64,000 nt of DNA from Vicinamibacterales bacterium (GTDB lineage Bacteria; Acidobacteriota; Vicinamibacteria; Vicinamibacterales; SCN-69-37): the NCBI GenBank assembly GCA_030827135.1, contig JAURFE010000003.1:76923-140922 (forward strand). The letters run 5' to 3'. Of this stretch, positions 8,355 to 17,775 are shown in pieces. Under the pieces are notes generated by a model. That model had not been told where the DNA came from, did no database searches, and saw only the letters and a program-made list of their open reading frames with translations. Positions within the stretch are counted from its first letter, which is position 1, and each line of letters opens with the position of its first letter. Both the position numbers and the translations under genes were made by a program.

Positions 8355-9122
8355 CTATAGACCGCCGACGACGTCGCGGCCAAACTTGCCCAGCTTTTCA
8401 AGAAGCGCTTCCACCGTCAGCCGGGCGGCGGGCCAGAGGGCGGGGGGCGTGTCGGCGTACACCCGGGCGACGATGCCGTCGAGGTCGGTCACCCCGTCGT
8501 TGAGGCACGCCAGCACCTGGCGTTCGCGTTCCGCACGATGGGCCAGATATTCCGCTATGCGACCCACAGGGTCCGTAATGACCGGCCCATGGCCGGGCCA
8601 CGCGACTGCAGGCCCGAGCGCGGCGAGCCGCTGAAGGGACGCCAAGTACTCGCGGAGACTGCCGCCCCGAGCCGCGGGCGGCACCATGATCGTCGTGGTC
8701 GCCGTCATCATGTCGCCACAAAAGAGCCCTCGCGACCGAGGCTCCCAGAAGCAGACATGATCGGCCGCGTGGCCGGGAGTATGCACGACCTCCAGGACCA
8801 GATCGCCCGCCGGCACCTGCTCACCATCGCGAAGGGGAACGCACGCCGATGCGTCAGGGGATGGCCACCTGTGCACATCCACCGCGGGCCAACGCTCGCG
8901 CAACGCGGGTACTCCCGACGAGTGGTCAGGATGACCGTGCGTCACCAACACCCTCGACAGCGCACGGCCAGCGAGATGCCGTGAGAGTTCCTCCAGATGT
9001 TCAGGATGCCCGACGCCGGCGTCGATCAGTGTCGGATGCGCGCCGTCCAGCAGCCACGTGTTGTTGCCGGGCCCGGTCAACGTCCCCGGGTTGCGCGCCG
9101 GGATGTTGGTCAGAAGAACCAT
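8355..9122 (-). CDS. MBL-fold metallo-hydrolase (LACTB2-like)
   Basis: 255 residues. The metal signature is THGHPDHSSG (about 61-70), with further ligands in HTPGHAADHVCF and FCGDMM. A helical C-terminal domain (about 190-255) with ERERQVLACL..GV and PALWPAARLTVEALLEKL resembles the winged-helix tail of LACTB2-type endoribonuclease/hydrolases. It is cytoplasmic and the substrate is unknown. Its 5' end overlaps the 3' end of the beta-barrel gene by 13 nt, so it looks like the last gene of the export operon. Confidence 0.88.
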   Translation of the reverse strand: MVLLTNIPARNPGTLTGPGNNTWLLDGAHPTLIDAGVGHPEHLEELSRHLAGRALSRVLVTHGHPDHSSGVPALRERWPAVDVHRWPSPDASACVPLRDGEQVPAGDLVLEVVHTPGHAADHVCFWEPRSRGLFCGDMMTATTTIMVPPAARGGSLREYLASLQRLAALGPAVAWPGHGPVITDPVGRIAEYLAHRAERERQVLACLNDGVTDLDGIVARVYADTPPALWPAARLTVEALLEKLGKFGRDVVGGL

Positions 9123-10354
9123 CGCAACCGCAGAAACACGAAATCGCGTTCACGAAACCGCGACAGTGTGTCCGTGCCGTCGGCATCGCCGGTGAACACC
9201 CCCCCGGACGCCTCGAGCGCGACGTTGTCGCGCACGGTCCATGCGGCGACGCCGCGCACAAAGCCGGACCCATCGACCGGGTTGCTCACGCCAAACACGC
9301 GCACCATGTACCGATCGCGCGCAAACCGGCGCTCGACCGAGCCGATAAGACTGAGATCGTGATTCACCACCGACGGCCCGTCGGTGGTCCGGTCGCGATG
9401 CCAGACCACCGACGTGAACACGCGATAGTCACCCGCCGATCGATCAACACCTATCCCTGCATCAACGGCCGCTCGATCGGGAAAATACGCCGTCTCCGCC
9501 CGAATCGCCCACGGTCCCACAATCGCTTCGGCATCCGCCGCGACCATGGTGAAGCGCGCATACCGCTCGACGAGTGTACCCACGACGAGTGGAATCGGCT
9601 GCGCCGGCACCGTCGGGTCGATGAACACCGCGGGTTCGAGCGACACGGCCCCAAATGATTCAAACCCGCGATAGGCCGAGACGCTCGCGTCTACGCGGCC
9701 CAGCGTGGTGGACAGACGGCCTCCGCCCTGCAGGTTGCGCCACGCGGCCTTCGGCTCCCGCCGATCCAGATCGTCAATCAGGCCTGCCGGGAGCACCAGA
9801 TCGCGCAGCAGATTGAAGGGCGATGACGCTTCGTCCAGTTCATCAAACCGCCCGCGTCTGCCGGGAAGGCTGACGACCGCCTCGAACGATGTCTCCTCCG
9901 TGAGAAACAGACGGCTGCGCACAAAGGCCACGGGCAACCGCGCTTCCGCACGGCCCTCGAGGAAATATCGCGACGATTCGACGGGGTTCAGCACGTCGGA
10001 GGGCATGATCTCGTCGAGCCGGCCCCAGACGAGCCGGCCGTAGCCCGCGCGGACATCCGCCTTCGAGCCCCGCACTTCCACCCACGCATCACGCGCGCGC
10101 ACAATCACATCGTTGACGCGTCCGCTCCGGTCAGCCACAAGCCCATCCACCGAGCCGTCAAATTTCAGGCGGAGCCACGATGCGGGATCAGCGGTCACGT
10201 CCAGCCTCGCGCGGCTGCGAAGCTCATTCGTGCGTCCCCCCTCAGGCTGGTTCGGCATCGAGATGCCGATCACGCTGACTTCCCCGCCGGCGTCGACCTT
10301 TTGCGCGCGGGCGACGGCGGGGAGCAGAACCAGAAGGAGCGCGAGGGCTCTCAT
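9110..10354 (-). CDS. Outer-membrane beta-barrel protein (DUF1302-like)
   Basis: 414 residues with a signal peptide (MRALALLLVLLPAVARAQ). Alternating amphipathic strands run throughout, and the C-terminus ends in aromatic residues (FLRLRWFF), as required for BAM recognition. The region AGYGRLVWGRLDEIMPSDVLNPVESS (shown in part) resembles DUF1302-type porin-like proteins, which are often encoded next to RND exporters and LolA-like proteins. It probably forms the outer-membrane element of the export system. Its ATG overlaps the RND stop (TGATG). Confidence 0.8.
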   Translation of the reverse strand: MRALALLLVLLPAVARAQKVDAGGEVSVIGISMPNQPEGGRTNELRSRARLDVTADPASWLRLKFDGSVDGLVADRSGRVNDVIVRARDAWVEVRGSKADVRAGYGRLVWGRLDEIMPSDVLNPVESSRYFLEGRAEARLPVAFVRSRLFLTEETSFEAVVSLPGRRGRFDELDEASSPFNLLRDLVLPAGLIDDLDRREPKAAWRNLQGGGRLSTTLGRVDASVSAYRGFESFGAVSLEPAVFIDPTVPAQPIPLVVGTLVERYARFTMVAADAEAIVGPWAIRAETAYFPDRAAVDAGIGVDRSAGDYRVFTSVVWHRDRTTDGPSVVNHDLSLIGSVERRFARDRYMVRVFGVSNPVDGSGFVRGVAAWTVRDNVALEASGGVFTGDADGTDTLSRFRERDFVFLRLRWFF

Positions 10355-12684
10355 CAGGCCGCCTCCGCTGTGTGATCCGCGCGCCGCACGGCGTCGGCAC
10401 CGAACAATCTCGGAAAGGTCTTGATCGTGGCGGGCAATGCAAAGACCTCCGCCAGGAATGCGACCACCATCGTGAGCGCCAGCAGCCCGCCAAACCAGGC
10501 GCTGGGCCGATACTCCGACAACATCAACACGCCAAACGCACTGCAGTTGACAATGGCCGTGGTGAGGGCCGCGCGTCCTTCATGAATCGTCGCGGCCTCG
10601 ATGGCCTCGTCGGTGGTGGCCCCCCGATGGGTTTCCTTGCGATACCGGCTGATGAAGTGGATCGTATCGTCATCCACGACCCCCAGCGCCACACTGGCCA
10701 CCATGACGGTGGCCACGTTCAGGGAGATGTCCAGCCAGCCCATGGCGCCGAAGACCGTGAGCACCGGGAACAGGTTCGGCGGAATACACAGCAGGCCGAA
10801 CCTCCACGAGCGGAACACCATGAAGATGACGGCGAAGACCGTCAGGAAGGCCATGGCAAAACTCGACATCTGTGACCGGACGAGATAGTGATCGAGGGTG
10901 CTGAACAGGCGTCCCGAGCCGGTCACCGTCGGGGTGACACCCGAGCCGGCGAAGATCGCCTGCGCCAATCGATCCGCCTCGGTGACCTGCACAAACACCA
11001 GATCCGAACTCATCGAGGCCAGTTTGACGGTGATCTGGGCTCGTGAATAGTCGGACGCGACCACACGATCGAGCTCGGCCCGGCCTTCGTCGCCCAGCCC
11101 GAAGACCAGAAGCTCCTGTGCAACTTCCTGGGACGTCGCGGGTACCACATACGCCTCAGGCCGGCCGTCGTTCAGTTCCCGGTGCACCCGCTTGACGTAA
11201 TCCGCCAGCGACGTGACCTTCTTCACGTAGGGCAAAGCCGTGAGCTCGGTTGAGAGCCGATCCATCCGGTCCAGCACGTCCGGGCGCTGCATGGCATCAG
11301 GCTCCCCCTCGAGGAAGATCTGAAAGGTGTAGATCCCCGAGAGCTTGGTATCGATCACCTGCGCGGATGTGTAGAGCTCGTGCCGCTCACTGAAAAAATT
11401 AATATGGTTGGTGTCGACCTTCAGCCGGCTCGCACCCGCCAGCGAGACGGCCACCACGACAGTGCCGACGGTCAGCACCAGCCGCGCGTGACGGGTGGAG
11501 AACATCGCCACGCGGCGCAGGGGGCCGATGAACCACGTTTCCTGGGGGATCTCTTCCGGCTCCGGCTTCACCCACGCCAGCATCGTCGGCACCAGGACGA
11601 TCGAGATCGCAAAATCCACCATCACGCCTGTGGCGGCGCCGATGCCGAATTCGCGCACCGCCACGACCTGGCTGGTCGCCAGGGACAACATGCCGAGGGA
11701 CGTCGTCAGGCTCGCGCCGAAGATCGGCGCCAGAAGGTGGCTGACCGTCGCGACAAACGAATCCTCGTGGGACTGCGTGCGACGGTAGTGGCCATAGTGC
11801 TGGAGGATGTGCACGTCGTCGGCGACCGCCAACACGACCACCAGCGGCACGATCATGCTGCTGAGGACGTTGAAGCTCATCCCAAACAGGTCGTACAGAC
11901 CGAGCGTCCACAACAGGCTGACAAGAATGGCGCCGAACGTCAGCCACGTCTTGCGCCAGGACCGGAACATCAGAAACAGCGCGCCAAGCGTCAGGAGAAG
12001 AATGGGCGGCGTGAACTTCAGCTGATTGTCGAGGGTGACGCGGTTGTACCACTCGGTGATTTCAAGGCTGCCGTTGTAGTGCGCCCGAAAGTCGGCAGGC
12101 AGGGCCGCTGTGACCAGCGCGCGGATGTCGCCGAGCACCGCGGCGCGGACGTCATCGACACGCGACTCGTCGAAGAAGACGACGACGGCCGTGACGGTGC
12201 CGTCTTCGGATACCAGATCCCCCCGGAAGAGCTCGTCGGCAATGGCCCTGGCGCCGATGGCGTCAGGCGTTGATGTGTCGAGGTCGTCCAGGAGCCGCCG
12301 GACGCTGAGGCCACCGTCTTCATCCGGCGTCGACGGCAGTGCGTCCACGATTGTGGCGGTCGCGAGGCTGCTGACCCGCTGGACAGCCTCCACCCGTTCG
12401 ATGTCTTCACTGAGCCTGGTCAGGAACGCGAACGACTCCGCGCTGAACAACCGGTCGCGCGACGGCGCCTCAAGGGCGATGATCAGGGTGCGGGTGCCCC
12501 CAAACTCCCGTTGGAACCGTTCGTAGTCCTGATAGACGGGATCTTCCCTGGAGAACCAGGCCGTCAAATCGTTGTCGATGGTCTGGATTTGCGCACGCGG
12601 CGACAGAAGGATCGCCCCGATCACCACAAACCCAGACAACCACCGCCGCCAGCGGTAGATAAATCGCGCGACGCGGAGGCTCAC
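10354..12684 (-). CDS. RND superfamily (MMPL-type) exporter
   Basis: 776 residues in two repeats, each with one leading transmembrane helix, a large extracytoplasmic loop and a block of five helices. The first block is near 215-390 (VVVLAVADDVHILQHYGHYR with the conserved Asp pair). The second is near 595-765 (VMVASVALGVVDDDTIHFISRYR, given in part). These acidic residues are the proton relay of MMPL/HpnN-type exporters. The cargo is probably a lipid or hopanoid-like hydrophobe, judged from the LolA-like partner, but this is inference. The start is GTG, overlapping the upstream stop by 4 nt (GTGA). Confidence 0.92.
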   Translation of the reverse strand: MSLRVARFIYRWRRWLSGFVVIGAILLSPRAQIQTIDNDLTAWFSREDPVYQDYERFQREFGGTRTLIIALEAPSRDRLFSAESFAFLTRLSEDIERVEAVQRVSSLATATIVDALPSTPDEDGGLSVRRLLDDLDTSTPDAIGARAIADELFRGDLVSEDGTVTAVVVFFDESRVDDVRAAVLGDIRALVTAALPADFRAHYNGSLEITEWYNRVTLDNQLKFTPPILLLTLGALFLMFRSWRKTWLTFGAILVSLLWTLGLYDLFGMSFNVLSSMIVPLVVVLAVADDVHILQHYGHYRRTQSHEDSFVATVSHLLAPIFGASLTTSLGMLSLATSQVVAVREFGIGAATGVMVDFAISIVLVPTMLAWVKPEPEEIPQETWFIGPLRRVAMFSTRHARLVLTVGTVVVAVSLAGASRLKVDTNHINFFSERHELYTSAQVIDTKLSGIYTFQIFLEGEPDAMQRPDVLDRMDRLSTELTALPYVKKVTSLADYVKRVHRELNDGRPEAYVVPATSQEVAQELLVFGLGDEGRAELDRVVASDYSRAQITVKLASMSSDLVFVQVTEADRLAQAIFAGSGVTPTVTGSGRLFSTLDHYLVRSQMSSFAMAFLTVFAVIFMVFRSWRFGLLCIPPNLFPVLTVFGAMGWLDISLNVATVMVASVALGVVDDDTIHFISRYRKETHRGATTDEAIEAATIHEGRAALTTAIVNCSAFGVLMLSEYRPSAWFGGLLALTMVVAFLAEVFALPATIKTFPRLFGADAVRRADHTAEAA

Positions 12685-13526
12685 CGGCCGCCTTGCTCCA
12701 ACGCCCGGCGGCTGAAGTCCGCTGCGGTCAGGCCGACGTTGTACTCGACCTTCTCGACCACGAGTTCCGTGCGGGTCTTCTGGAGCGTATCCACCATGAC
12801 CATCTCGAGCACGGTCCAGATGCCGTTGATCCGCTCGAGTTTCTTCACGTCGAACACTTTCTGCAGTTCATCCCGGCGGTTGTGGATCTCGCCGTGCACC
12901 ACTACGAAGTTGTCCTGACGCACAAGCGACACGACGCGGGGAAACTTCGCCTTGGGATCGCGATTCTTTGACTCGAGACGGAACGCCGGATGCCCCGTGC
13001 CATCGGGAGCCGTCCACCGGCTGGTGTCATCAAGCAGCCGATACGTGTAGTCATCGAACTCGCGCCCGCCAATATCCTCGTAGGTGAAGTCGCTGCCCAT
13101 GAAGCTGTCCTGCGTTTCGCTGCCGGCGATGCGGCGGACGCGACCCAGCGACGGCAGATACAGGAACCGTTCATCGTCGGCCGCCGGATCTTCCCAGACG
13201 AGAAACCCGGTGCCGTTGATGTCGTTCGGATAGGTGAAGCGCGTGAGGGACCGGTCGCCCGGCACTGCGCGGCCCGCGCCGCCCTTCATCCCCAGTGTGG
13301 CCAGCGCACGCTCACGCATGCGCCCCTGCCGATCGAACAGGCGCATGCGCATGGTGGAGCGGTTGTCGCGACCCGTGTCGCGATCCTGCACCTGCCGGGC
13401 GATCTGGGTTCCGCGTTCCTCAGCGGAACGTGTCTGGGGGTGGGTGGTCGCCAGAAGAAAACGCTCGTTCCCGGCCCAGGTATTAAGGAAGAGCGTTATG
13501 AGGAAGAGAGATAAAAGGCGAGACAT
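12681..13526 (-). CDS. Outer membrane lipoprotein-sorting (LolA-like) protein
   Basis: About 281 residues from ATG 13526 (MSRLLSLFLITLFLNTWAG), chosen because it gives a proper signal peptide; a frame extension of 35 codons upstream would lie over the promoter. The mature part shows the LolA-superfamily half-barrel: TMRMRLFDRQG, RFTYPNDINGTGFLVWED, RFLYLPSLGRVRRIAG, GSDFTYEDI. This is the form regularly encoded beside MMPL/RND exporters and thought to carry lipid across the periplasm. It is the first gene of the operon, followed by the RND gene with a 4-nt overlap. Confidence 0.88.
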   Translation of the reverse strand: MSRLLSLFLITLFLNTWAGNERFLLATTHPQTRSAEERGTQIARQVQDRDTGRDNRSTMRMRLFDRQGRMRERALATLGMKGGAGRAVPGDRSLTRFTYPNDINGTGFLVWEDPAADDERFLYLPSLGRVRRIAGSETQDSFMGSDFTYEDIGGREFDDYTYRLLDDTSRWTAPDGTGHPAFRLESKNRDPKAKFPRVVSLVRQDNFVVVHGEIHNRRDELQKVFDVKKLERINGIWTVLEMVMVDTLQKTRTELVVEKVEYNVGLTAADFSRRALEQGGR

Positions 13527-13616
13527 CGTTCTTACGTTGACAAACAGCTTCCGGGGAAAGGAAGCCGTGCGGGTCACTAACAAGTAGCGTGGGCCGGGAA
13601 CGACTGGCCGTAATTG

Positions 13617-13632
13617 TGTGAAATGTTTCACA
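13617..13632. promoter_or_regulatory. CRP/FNR-type operator palindrome
   Basis: The site TGTGAAATGTTTCACA is a perfect 16-bp palindrome with the half-sites TGTGA and TCACA separated by 6 bp, exactly the CRP consensus. It lies in the 129-nt divergent gap between the LolA-RND operon (start 13526) and the AsmA-like gene (GTG 13656). It is 24 nt from the AsmA start, so repression of that side and activation of the other is possible. Confidence 0.65.
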
Positions 13633-13655
13633 AAGAGTCAAGCCCATAATGGCGA

Positions 13656-15209
13656 GTGCACATCATTTTGCGGCGGATCCTGTTCTCCCTGCTGGCCGTC
13701 CTTGTCGTGACGGCGGCTGTGGTGGCCGGCCTGCTGCGCGACCGATCCGTTCTGGGCAGAGTCACCGACGCATTGTCGGCGGAATTGAAGGCCGAAGTCA
13801 CGATTGATTCGCTGTCAGTTCGTCTACTTCCGACCATCCGGATCACGGGGGAGGGCCTGACCATCCGGCGACTGGTGGACGCACCGAACCACCCCCCGAT
13901 CATCGTGGCGGAGCGGTTTGTCGTGGAGCCCGGGCTTCGACAGGTGCTGCGGGGCCGGGCCAGCAACGTCGAGATGGTTGGCCTTCGGGTCACCATCCCC
14001 AGACGCACATCCGCCGATACGACGCCGGAGACCACCGCGCGGCCTGCGGGCGAGCGAGTGCAGGGGGCGCCGCGCACGGTCGGCAGAGCCCTGATTGACC
14101 GTCTCGTCGCCCGGGACGCAGAGTTGATCTACATCTCCAGGAACCCCGAAGGGCCGTTGCGGGTCTTTCCCGTGCATGAAGTCGAGTTGCTCGACCTGTC
14201 GTTCGACGCGCCGATGGCGTTCTCGGCCCGCCTCACCAATCCGCTTCCGCACGGGGTGGTGCTGTCGCACGGACACTTCGGTCCGTTCGACGCGGATGAG
14301 CCGGGCCGAAGCCGGATCGAGGGGTCCTACAACTTCTCGGAAGCCGACTTTGGCACGCTCAAGGGGTTCAGCGGCCAGGTGCACTCGCAGGGTGTGTTCG
14401 CCGGCATCCTCGATGAAGTGCAGGTGGACGGCACCACCGACAGTGAGGACTTCCAGTTCGACGCCGGGGGCGCACCGACGCCGCTGCACACCGACTTCCT
14501 CGCCCTCCTGGACGCGACCACGGGGGACCTCACGATCGTCCATCTCGACGGTCTCCTCGCGAACAGCGCGTTTGTCGCCACGGGCCACATCACCCGCACC
14601 AACGGCCACCCGGGACGGCAAGTCGTGCTTGATGTCGAGTTTCCTGCGGGCCGGCTGGAAGATCTGCTGAACTTCATGGTGGAAGCCGCGCGACCGGTCA
14701 TGATCGGGGACCTGACGCTCAAGGCGCACATCGTGATTCCGACCGGAGAGGGGCGCGCCCTCGATCGGATGGACCTGACCGGCACCATCGGCCTGAAGGA
14801 CGCGCAGTTCAGCAGCCGCGCGTCGCAGGCCAGACTCCGGGAGATGAGCCGCCGCGCGCAGGGACGCGCGTCCGGGGATCCGCCCGATCGCGCCCTGGTC
14901 GGCCTCGCGGGCACGTTCCGTATTCAGCGCGCCCGGGCGCGGTTCCGGTCCCTCACGTTCCGCACCCAGGGTGCACGGGTGACGCTGACGGGGACCTACG
15001 GCGTACGCGACACATCCCTCAACTTCACCGGCACGATGCGCACCGACGGTCCAGTGTCGCGGGTGGTTGGCGGCGTAAAGGGGTTTCTGCTGCGCGCGGT
15101 GGATCCGTTGTTCCGCAAGGGCGGCGCGGGCGCGGTGTTGCCGATCAGGATCTCCGGCACACTGGCCGACATGGAAGCCGGACTGGAGATGCGCAGGATC
15201 TTCAAGTGA
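13656..15209 (+). CDS. AsmA-like protein
   Basis: 517 residues with one N-terminal transmembrane segment (about 7-26), then AsmA N-terminal features (LSAELKAEVTIDSLSVRLLPTI..GEGLTIRR) and a C-terminal repeating-beta part ending GAVLPIRISGTLADMEAGLEM. Proteins of this class span the periplasm as bridges for lipids or affect outer-membrane assembly. The start is GTG (MHIILRRILF). It is divergent from the lipid-export operon with a CRP-type site between, which supports a shared envelope role. Confidence 0.8.
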   Translation: MHIILRRILFSLLAVLVVTAAVVAGLLRDRSVLGRVTDALSAELKAEVTIDSLSVRLLPTIRITGEGLTIRRLVDAPNHPPIIVAERFVVEPGLRQVLRGRASNVEMVGLRVTIPRRTSADTTPETTARPAGERVQGAPRTVGRALIDRLVARDAELIYISRNPEGPLRVFPVHEVELLDLSFDAPMAFSARLTNPLPHGVVLSHGHFGPFDADEPGRSRIEGSYNFSEADFGTLKGFSGQVHSQGVFAGILDEVQVDGTTDSEDFQFDAGGAPTPLHTDFLALLDATTGDLTIVHLDGLLANSAFVATGHITRTNGHPGRQVVLDVEFPAGRLEDLLNFMVEAARPVMIGDLTLKAHIVIPTGEGRALDRMDLTGTIGLKDAQFSSRASQARLREMSRRAQGRASGDPPDRALVGLAGTFRIQRARARFRSLTFRTQGARVTLTGTYGVRDTSLNFTGTMRTDGPVSRVVGGVKGFLLRAVDPLFRKGGAGAVLPIRISGTLADMEAGLEMRRIFK

Positions 15210-15219
15210 GCGGCGGGCG

Positions 15220-15621
15220 CTACGCCTCAACCGGCGTCAGCAGCTTCGCCCGTGTCTCATCGGACAGTTCGACCGGTGTCTGGGTGTCGTAATTGAAGCG
15301 GACCTGCACGGTCTTTGCGGACAACACCAGCCGGCCGGAGGTCACATCGATGATTTCGTATTCGTAGCGGAAACTCGTCCGGCCGAATCCCTCCAGACGC
15401 ACCCGCACTTCAAGCTCGTCACCGTAGGTCGCCTGCGCGCGGTAGTCCACTTCTGCCCTGGCGAGAATCACCCCGGTGATGCCCTGGGCACGCCACAGCG
15501 CGAATCTGGCATTCTCCAGGTACGTCAGATAGACGGCATTGTTGACGTGCCCGTAGGGATCACAATCGCGAAACCTGACCGTCAGCGGCAGACGAATCAG
15601 CCACTCGGGAGCCTCGCTCAC
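15220..15621 (-). CDS. Acyl-CoA thioesterase (YbgC/4HBT hot-dog family)
   Basis: 133 residues with the hot-dog signature VRFRDCDPYGHVNNAVYLTYLE; the catalytic Asp in 'D-P-Y-G-H-V-N' is present. It would hydrolyse short- or medium-chain acyl-CoA in the cytosol. The length is normal. The gene overlaps the stop of the ThyX-like gene by 4 nt (ATGA), so it is the last gene of the thiI-lacD-def-thyX-like operon. Confidence 0.9.
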   Translation of the reverse strand: MSEAPEWLIRLPLTVRFRDCDPYGHVNNAVYLTYLENARFALWRAQGITGVILARAEVDYRAQATYGDELEVRVRLEGFGRTSFRYEYEIIDVTSGRLVLSAKTVQVRFNYDTQTPVELSDETRAKLLTPVEA

Positions 15622-17210
15622 TGCGCGCTCCGCTTCTTCTCAAGCCGTCGCTCTTCCTGCAGCCGTTCAAGCTCCACGACCGAGTGATCGGCGTATTTCA
15701 TCGCCGCCGCAATGGCATGGTGTCCGGCCCGGGTGTCGATCAGGGTGTGCATCTGCTGGCACACGCGGCGATACGCGGGATGTCCCTGGGGCGAGGTGCG
15801 AAGCTCGATCACATGCATGGCTTCGCGCGCGTTCATGTCCATGATGAAGCGCACGCGATACGCCATCGGCACCGCGTACTGGGCGACCTGCGGCAGGCCC
15901 GCCGCCGTCAGCGCCTCAGCCACGTCGGCGCACCGGTGCATCACACGCTGCCAGTCTGCGTGGCCGCCTGCCTCGACGATGGCCTCGGGCTGCGTGAAGC
16001 CGTGTGCGGTCGAGAGCGCCTGCCACTCAATCGTGCACATGCGATGCCGCTGCAGATCGCGGAATGCGCCGTAATCGGTCAACACATCAAAGCGGTACGA
16101 CGTGCGCTCAAAGGCCCGGCCGGGTTTGTGCCGGCGGTTCGCTCTGTCCCCGATGTACGCCGCGAGGACGGCCGCGCGGTCCTCCGCGCTCATCCGCCGG
16201 GCGATGGTCAGCAACTGATCGTCCGGGAGGGACGAAGACGCGTACAAGGCGGCCGCGACGACTTTGACCTCGCCCTCAGGATCAAATTCCGCCAGATGCA
16301 CTTCGCCGCGCGGCTCGGAGTCGAGCCCCGCCGTCAGACGCGCGGCCACCTCAGCGGTGCGCGCGCGGGTGTCCGCGAAGTACGCGCTCCACCGCCCGCC
16401 GCGATCCGGCTGATCCACGCGCGTGAAAAACGCCGGCACGACCTTGCGAAGTTCGGTCAGCATCAGGTCGGCACACGTCCGCATTTCCTCCAATGGATGC
16501 GCACGCATCCGAAGCAACAGCGCCTCGTACGCCTGTCCGGTGCCGTAAATCCCGACGTTGGATCGCGTCGCGGCCGGCAGCAGGCCGCGCAGGGTGTCGA
16601 GCGCCTTGGCCCGAATCGCCGACCGGTACACGGCGTCGGAGTCTCCGGCCGCCTTCGGGTAACGCCGTTCAAACCACTCGCGCATGGGATCGATCCAGCG
16701 CGCGTAGGTCTCAAATGTCAGGTCGAGCGCCTCAATGTAGGACTGCCGCAGCGGATGGCCGTCGAGTTCCGCGGGCACCAGGTACCGCCAGTGGTCATCA
16801 CGACGCTGCGTGTAGGGGATGTAGCGCGTGGACTGCTCGAGGTAGGCCGCAAGACGGCCGCGCTCCAGCACCTTCGTCAGCAGGTTCGACACGTCCTCAC
16901 ACGCCAGATGCACGCCACCCAACTGCGCGACGGAGTCATCACCGTAGTCGTTGAAGACCCGCTGATACAGCGCATCGGCCTTCGACGTCTGCACCGGCCC
17001 GGCCCCGCCGCCCTGCACGGGGCCCTGCAGCTGGTCCATGAACTCGTCGAGCAACAGGCGGCGCACACTCTTGGCTGAACGCGAGTACCGCGCGAACAGC
17101 GCCCCCTTGACGGTTTCCGGCAGATTGATCAGCGCAAACACCGGCTGATCGACGTTGGTGACATACGGCGCCAGCGCCGCCGCCTCATCCGCCGTGAATT
17201 CACTCGTCAT
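15618..17210 (-). CDS. Double-domain ThyX-like (FAD-dependent thymidylate synthase family) protein
   Basis: About 530 residues, twice the size of a ThyX. The N-terminal half has LEQSTRYIPYTQRRDDHWRY, and the C-terminal half has LQRHRMCTIEWQALSTAHGF and MDMNAREAMHVIELRTSPQGHP, both recognisable ThyX signatures. In the C-terminal half the RHRX7S motif is kept only in part: Ala stands where the Ser is expected. ThyX methylates dUMP with methylene-THF and FAD; whether this enlarged protein does so is uncertain. ATG 17210 is chosen because it lies inside the end of def (11-nt overlap); an ATG at 17225 is also possible. Confidence 0.8.
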   Translation of the reverse strand: MTSEFTADEAAALAPYVTNVDQPVFALINLPETVKGALFARYSRSAKSVRRLLLDEFMDQLQGPVQGGGAGPVQTSKADALYQRVFNDYGDDSVAQLGGVHLACEDVSNLLTKVLERGRLAAYLEQSTRYIPYTQRRDDHWRYLVPAELDGHPLRQSYIEALDLTFETYARWIDPMREWFERRYPKAAGDSDAVYRSAIRAKALDTLRGLLPAATRSNVGIYGTGQAYEALLLRMRAHPLEEMRTCADLMLTELRKVVPAFFTRVDQPDRGGRWSAYFADTRARTAEVAARLTAGLDSEPRGEVHLAEFDPEGEVKVVAAALYASSSLPDDQLLTIARRMSAEDRAAVLAAYIGDRANRRHKPGRAFERTSYRFDVLTDYGAFRDLQRHRMCTIEWQALSTAHGFTQPEAIVEAGGHADWQRVMHRCADVAEALTAAGLPQVAQYAVPMAYRVRFIMDMNAREAMHVIELRTSPQGHPAYRRVCQQMHTLIDTRAGHHAIAAAMKYADHSVVELERLQEERRLEKKRSAQ

Positions 17211-17769
17211 CGTCGTCTTTGTCATCCTCGTGCCGCACCCAGTACCGTTCGTACTCCTCAAGAAACGAGAGGCTCTCGAAGGAGGTCATGCGGTCAAAGA
17301 ACAACACGCCATCGAGGTGGTCATACTCGTGCTGGATGACGCGTGCGGAAAATCCCTTGGCGGTGAACGCGACCTGACGGCCGGCGCGGTCGAACGCCTT
17401 GACGTTGACCTCCGGTGCACGCGGGACGCGGCCCCGAATGTCGGGGATGCTCAGGCAGCCTTCCCAGCCAAGCACGGTGGGCTCACCCACCAGCGTCAGT
17501 TCGGGGTTGATCAGCGCCATCAGCGGCATCTCGCCTTCGTCGTGGACGACGGAGCCGAGCGGTCTGGCGGCGGTGCCGGCCACAAAGAGACGCAGCCCTT
17601 CGTGCACCTGGGGCGCTGCCAGCCCGATACCGGAGTACTCCCGCATCGTGTCGAACATGTCGTCGATCAGGCGCTGCACCTCCGGCGAGGTGATGCGCTT
17701 GGGGTCAATCGCGTGAGCCACGTTCCGAAGCACGGGATGGCCCAGCCGCGAGACTTTCAGAATCGCCAT
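17200..17769 (-). CDS. def: Peptide deformylase
   Basis: 189 residues with all three motifs: GIGLAAPQ (residues 47-54), EGCLSIP (metal Cys105), and HEYDH (His147, Glu148, His151). It removes the formyl group from nascent N-termini using Fe2+ or Zn2+. The C-terminal tail is rich in Asp (KDDDDE). The gene starts 6 nt after lacD and overlaps the ThyX-like gene at its 3' end. Confidence 0.97.
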   Translation of the reverse strand: MAILKVSRLGHPVLRNVAHAIDPKRITSPEVQRLIDDMFDTMREYSGIGLAAPQVHEGLRLFVAGTAARPLGSVVHDEGEMPLMALINPELTLVGEPTVLGWEGCLSIPDIRGRVPRAPEVNVKAFDRAGRQVAFTAKGFSARVIQHEYDHLDGVLFFDRMTSFESLSFLEEYERYWVRHEDDKDDDDE

Positions 17770-17775
17770 GGCGGC

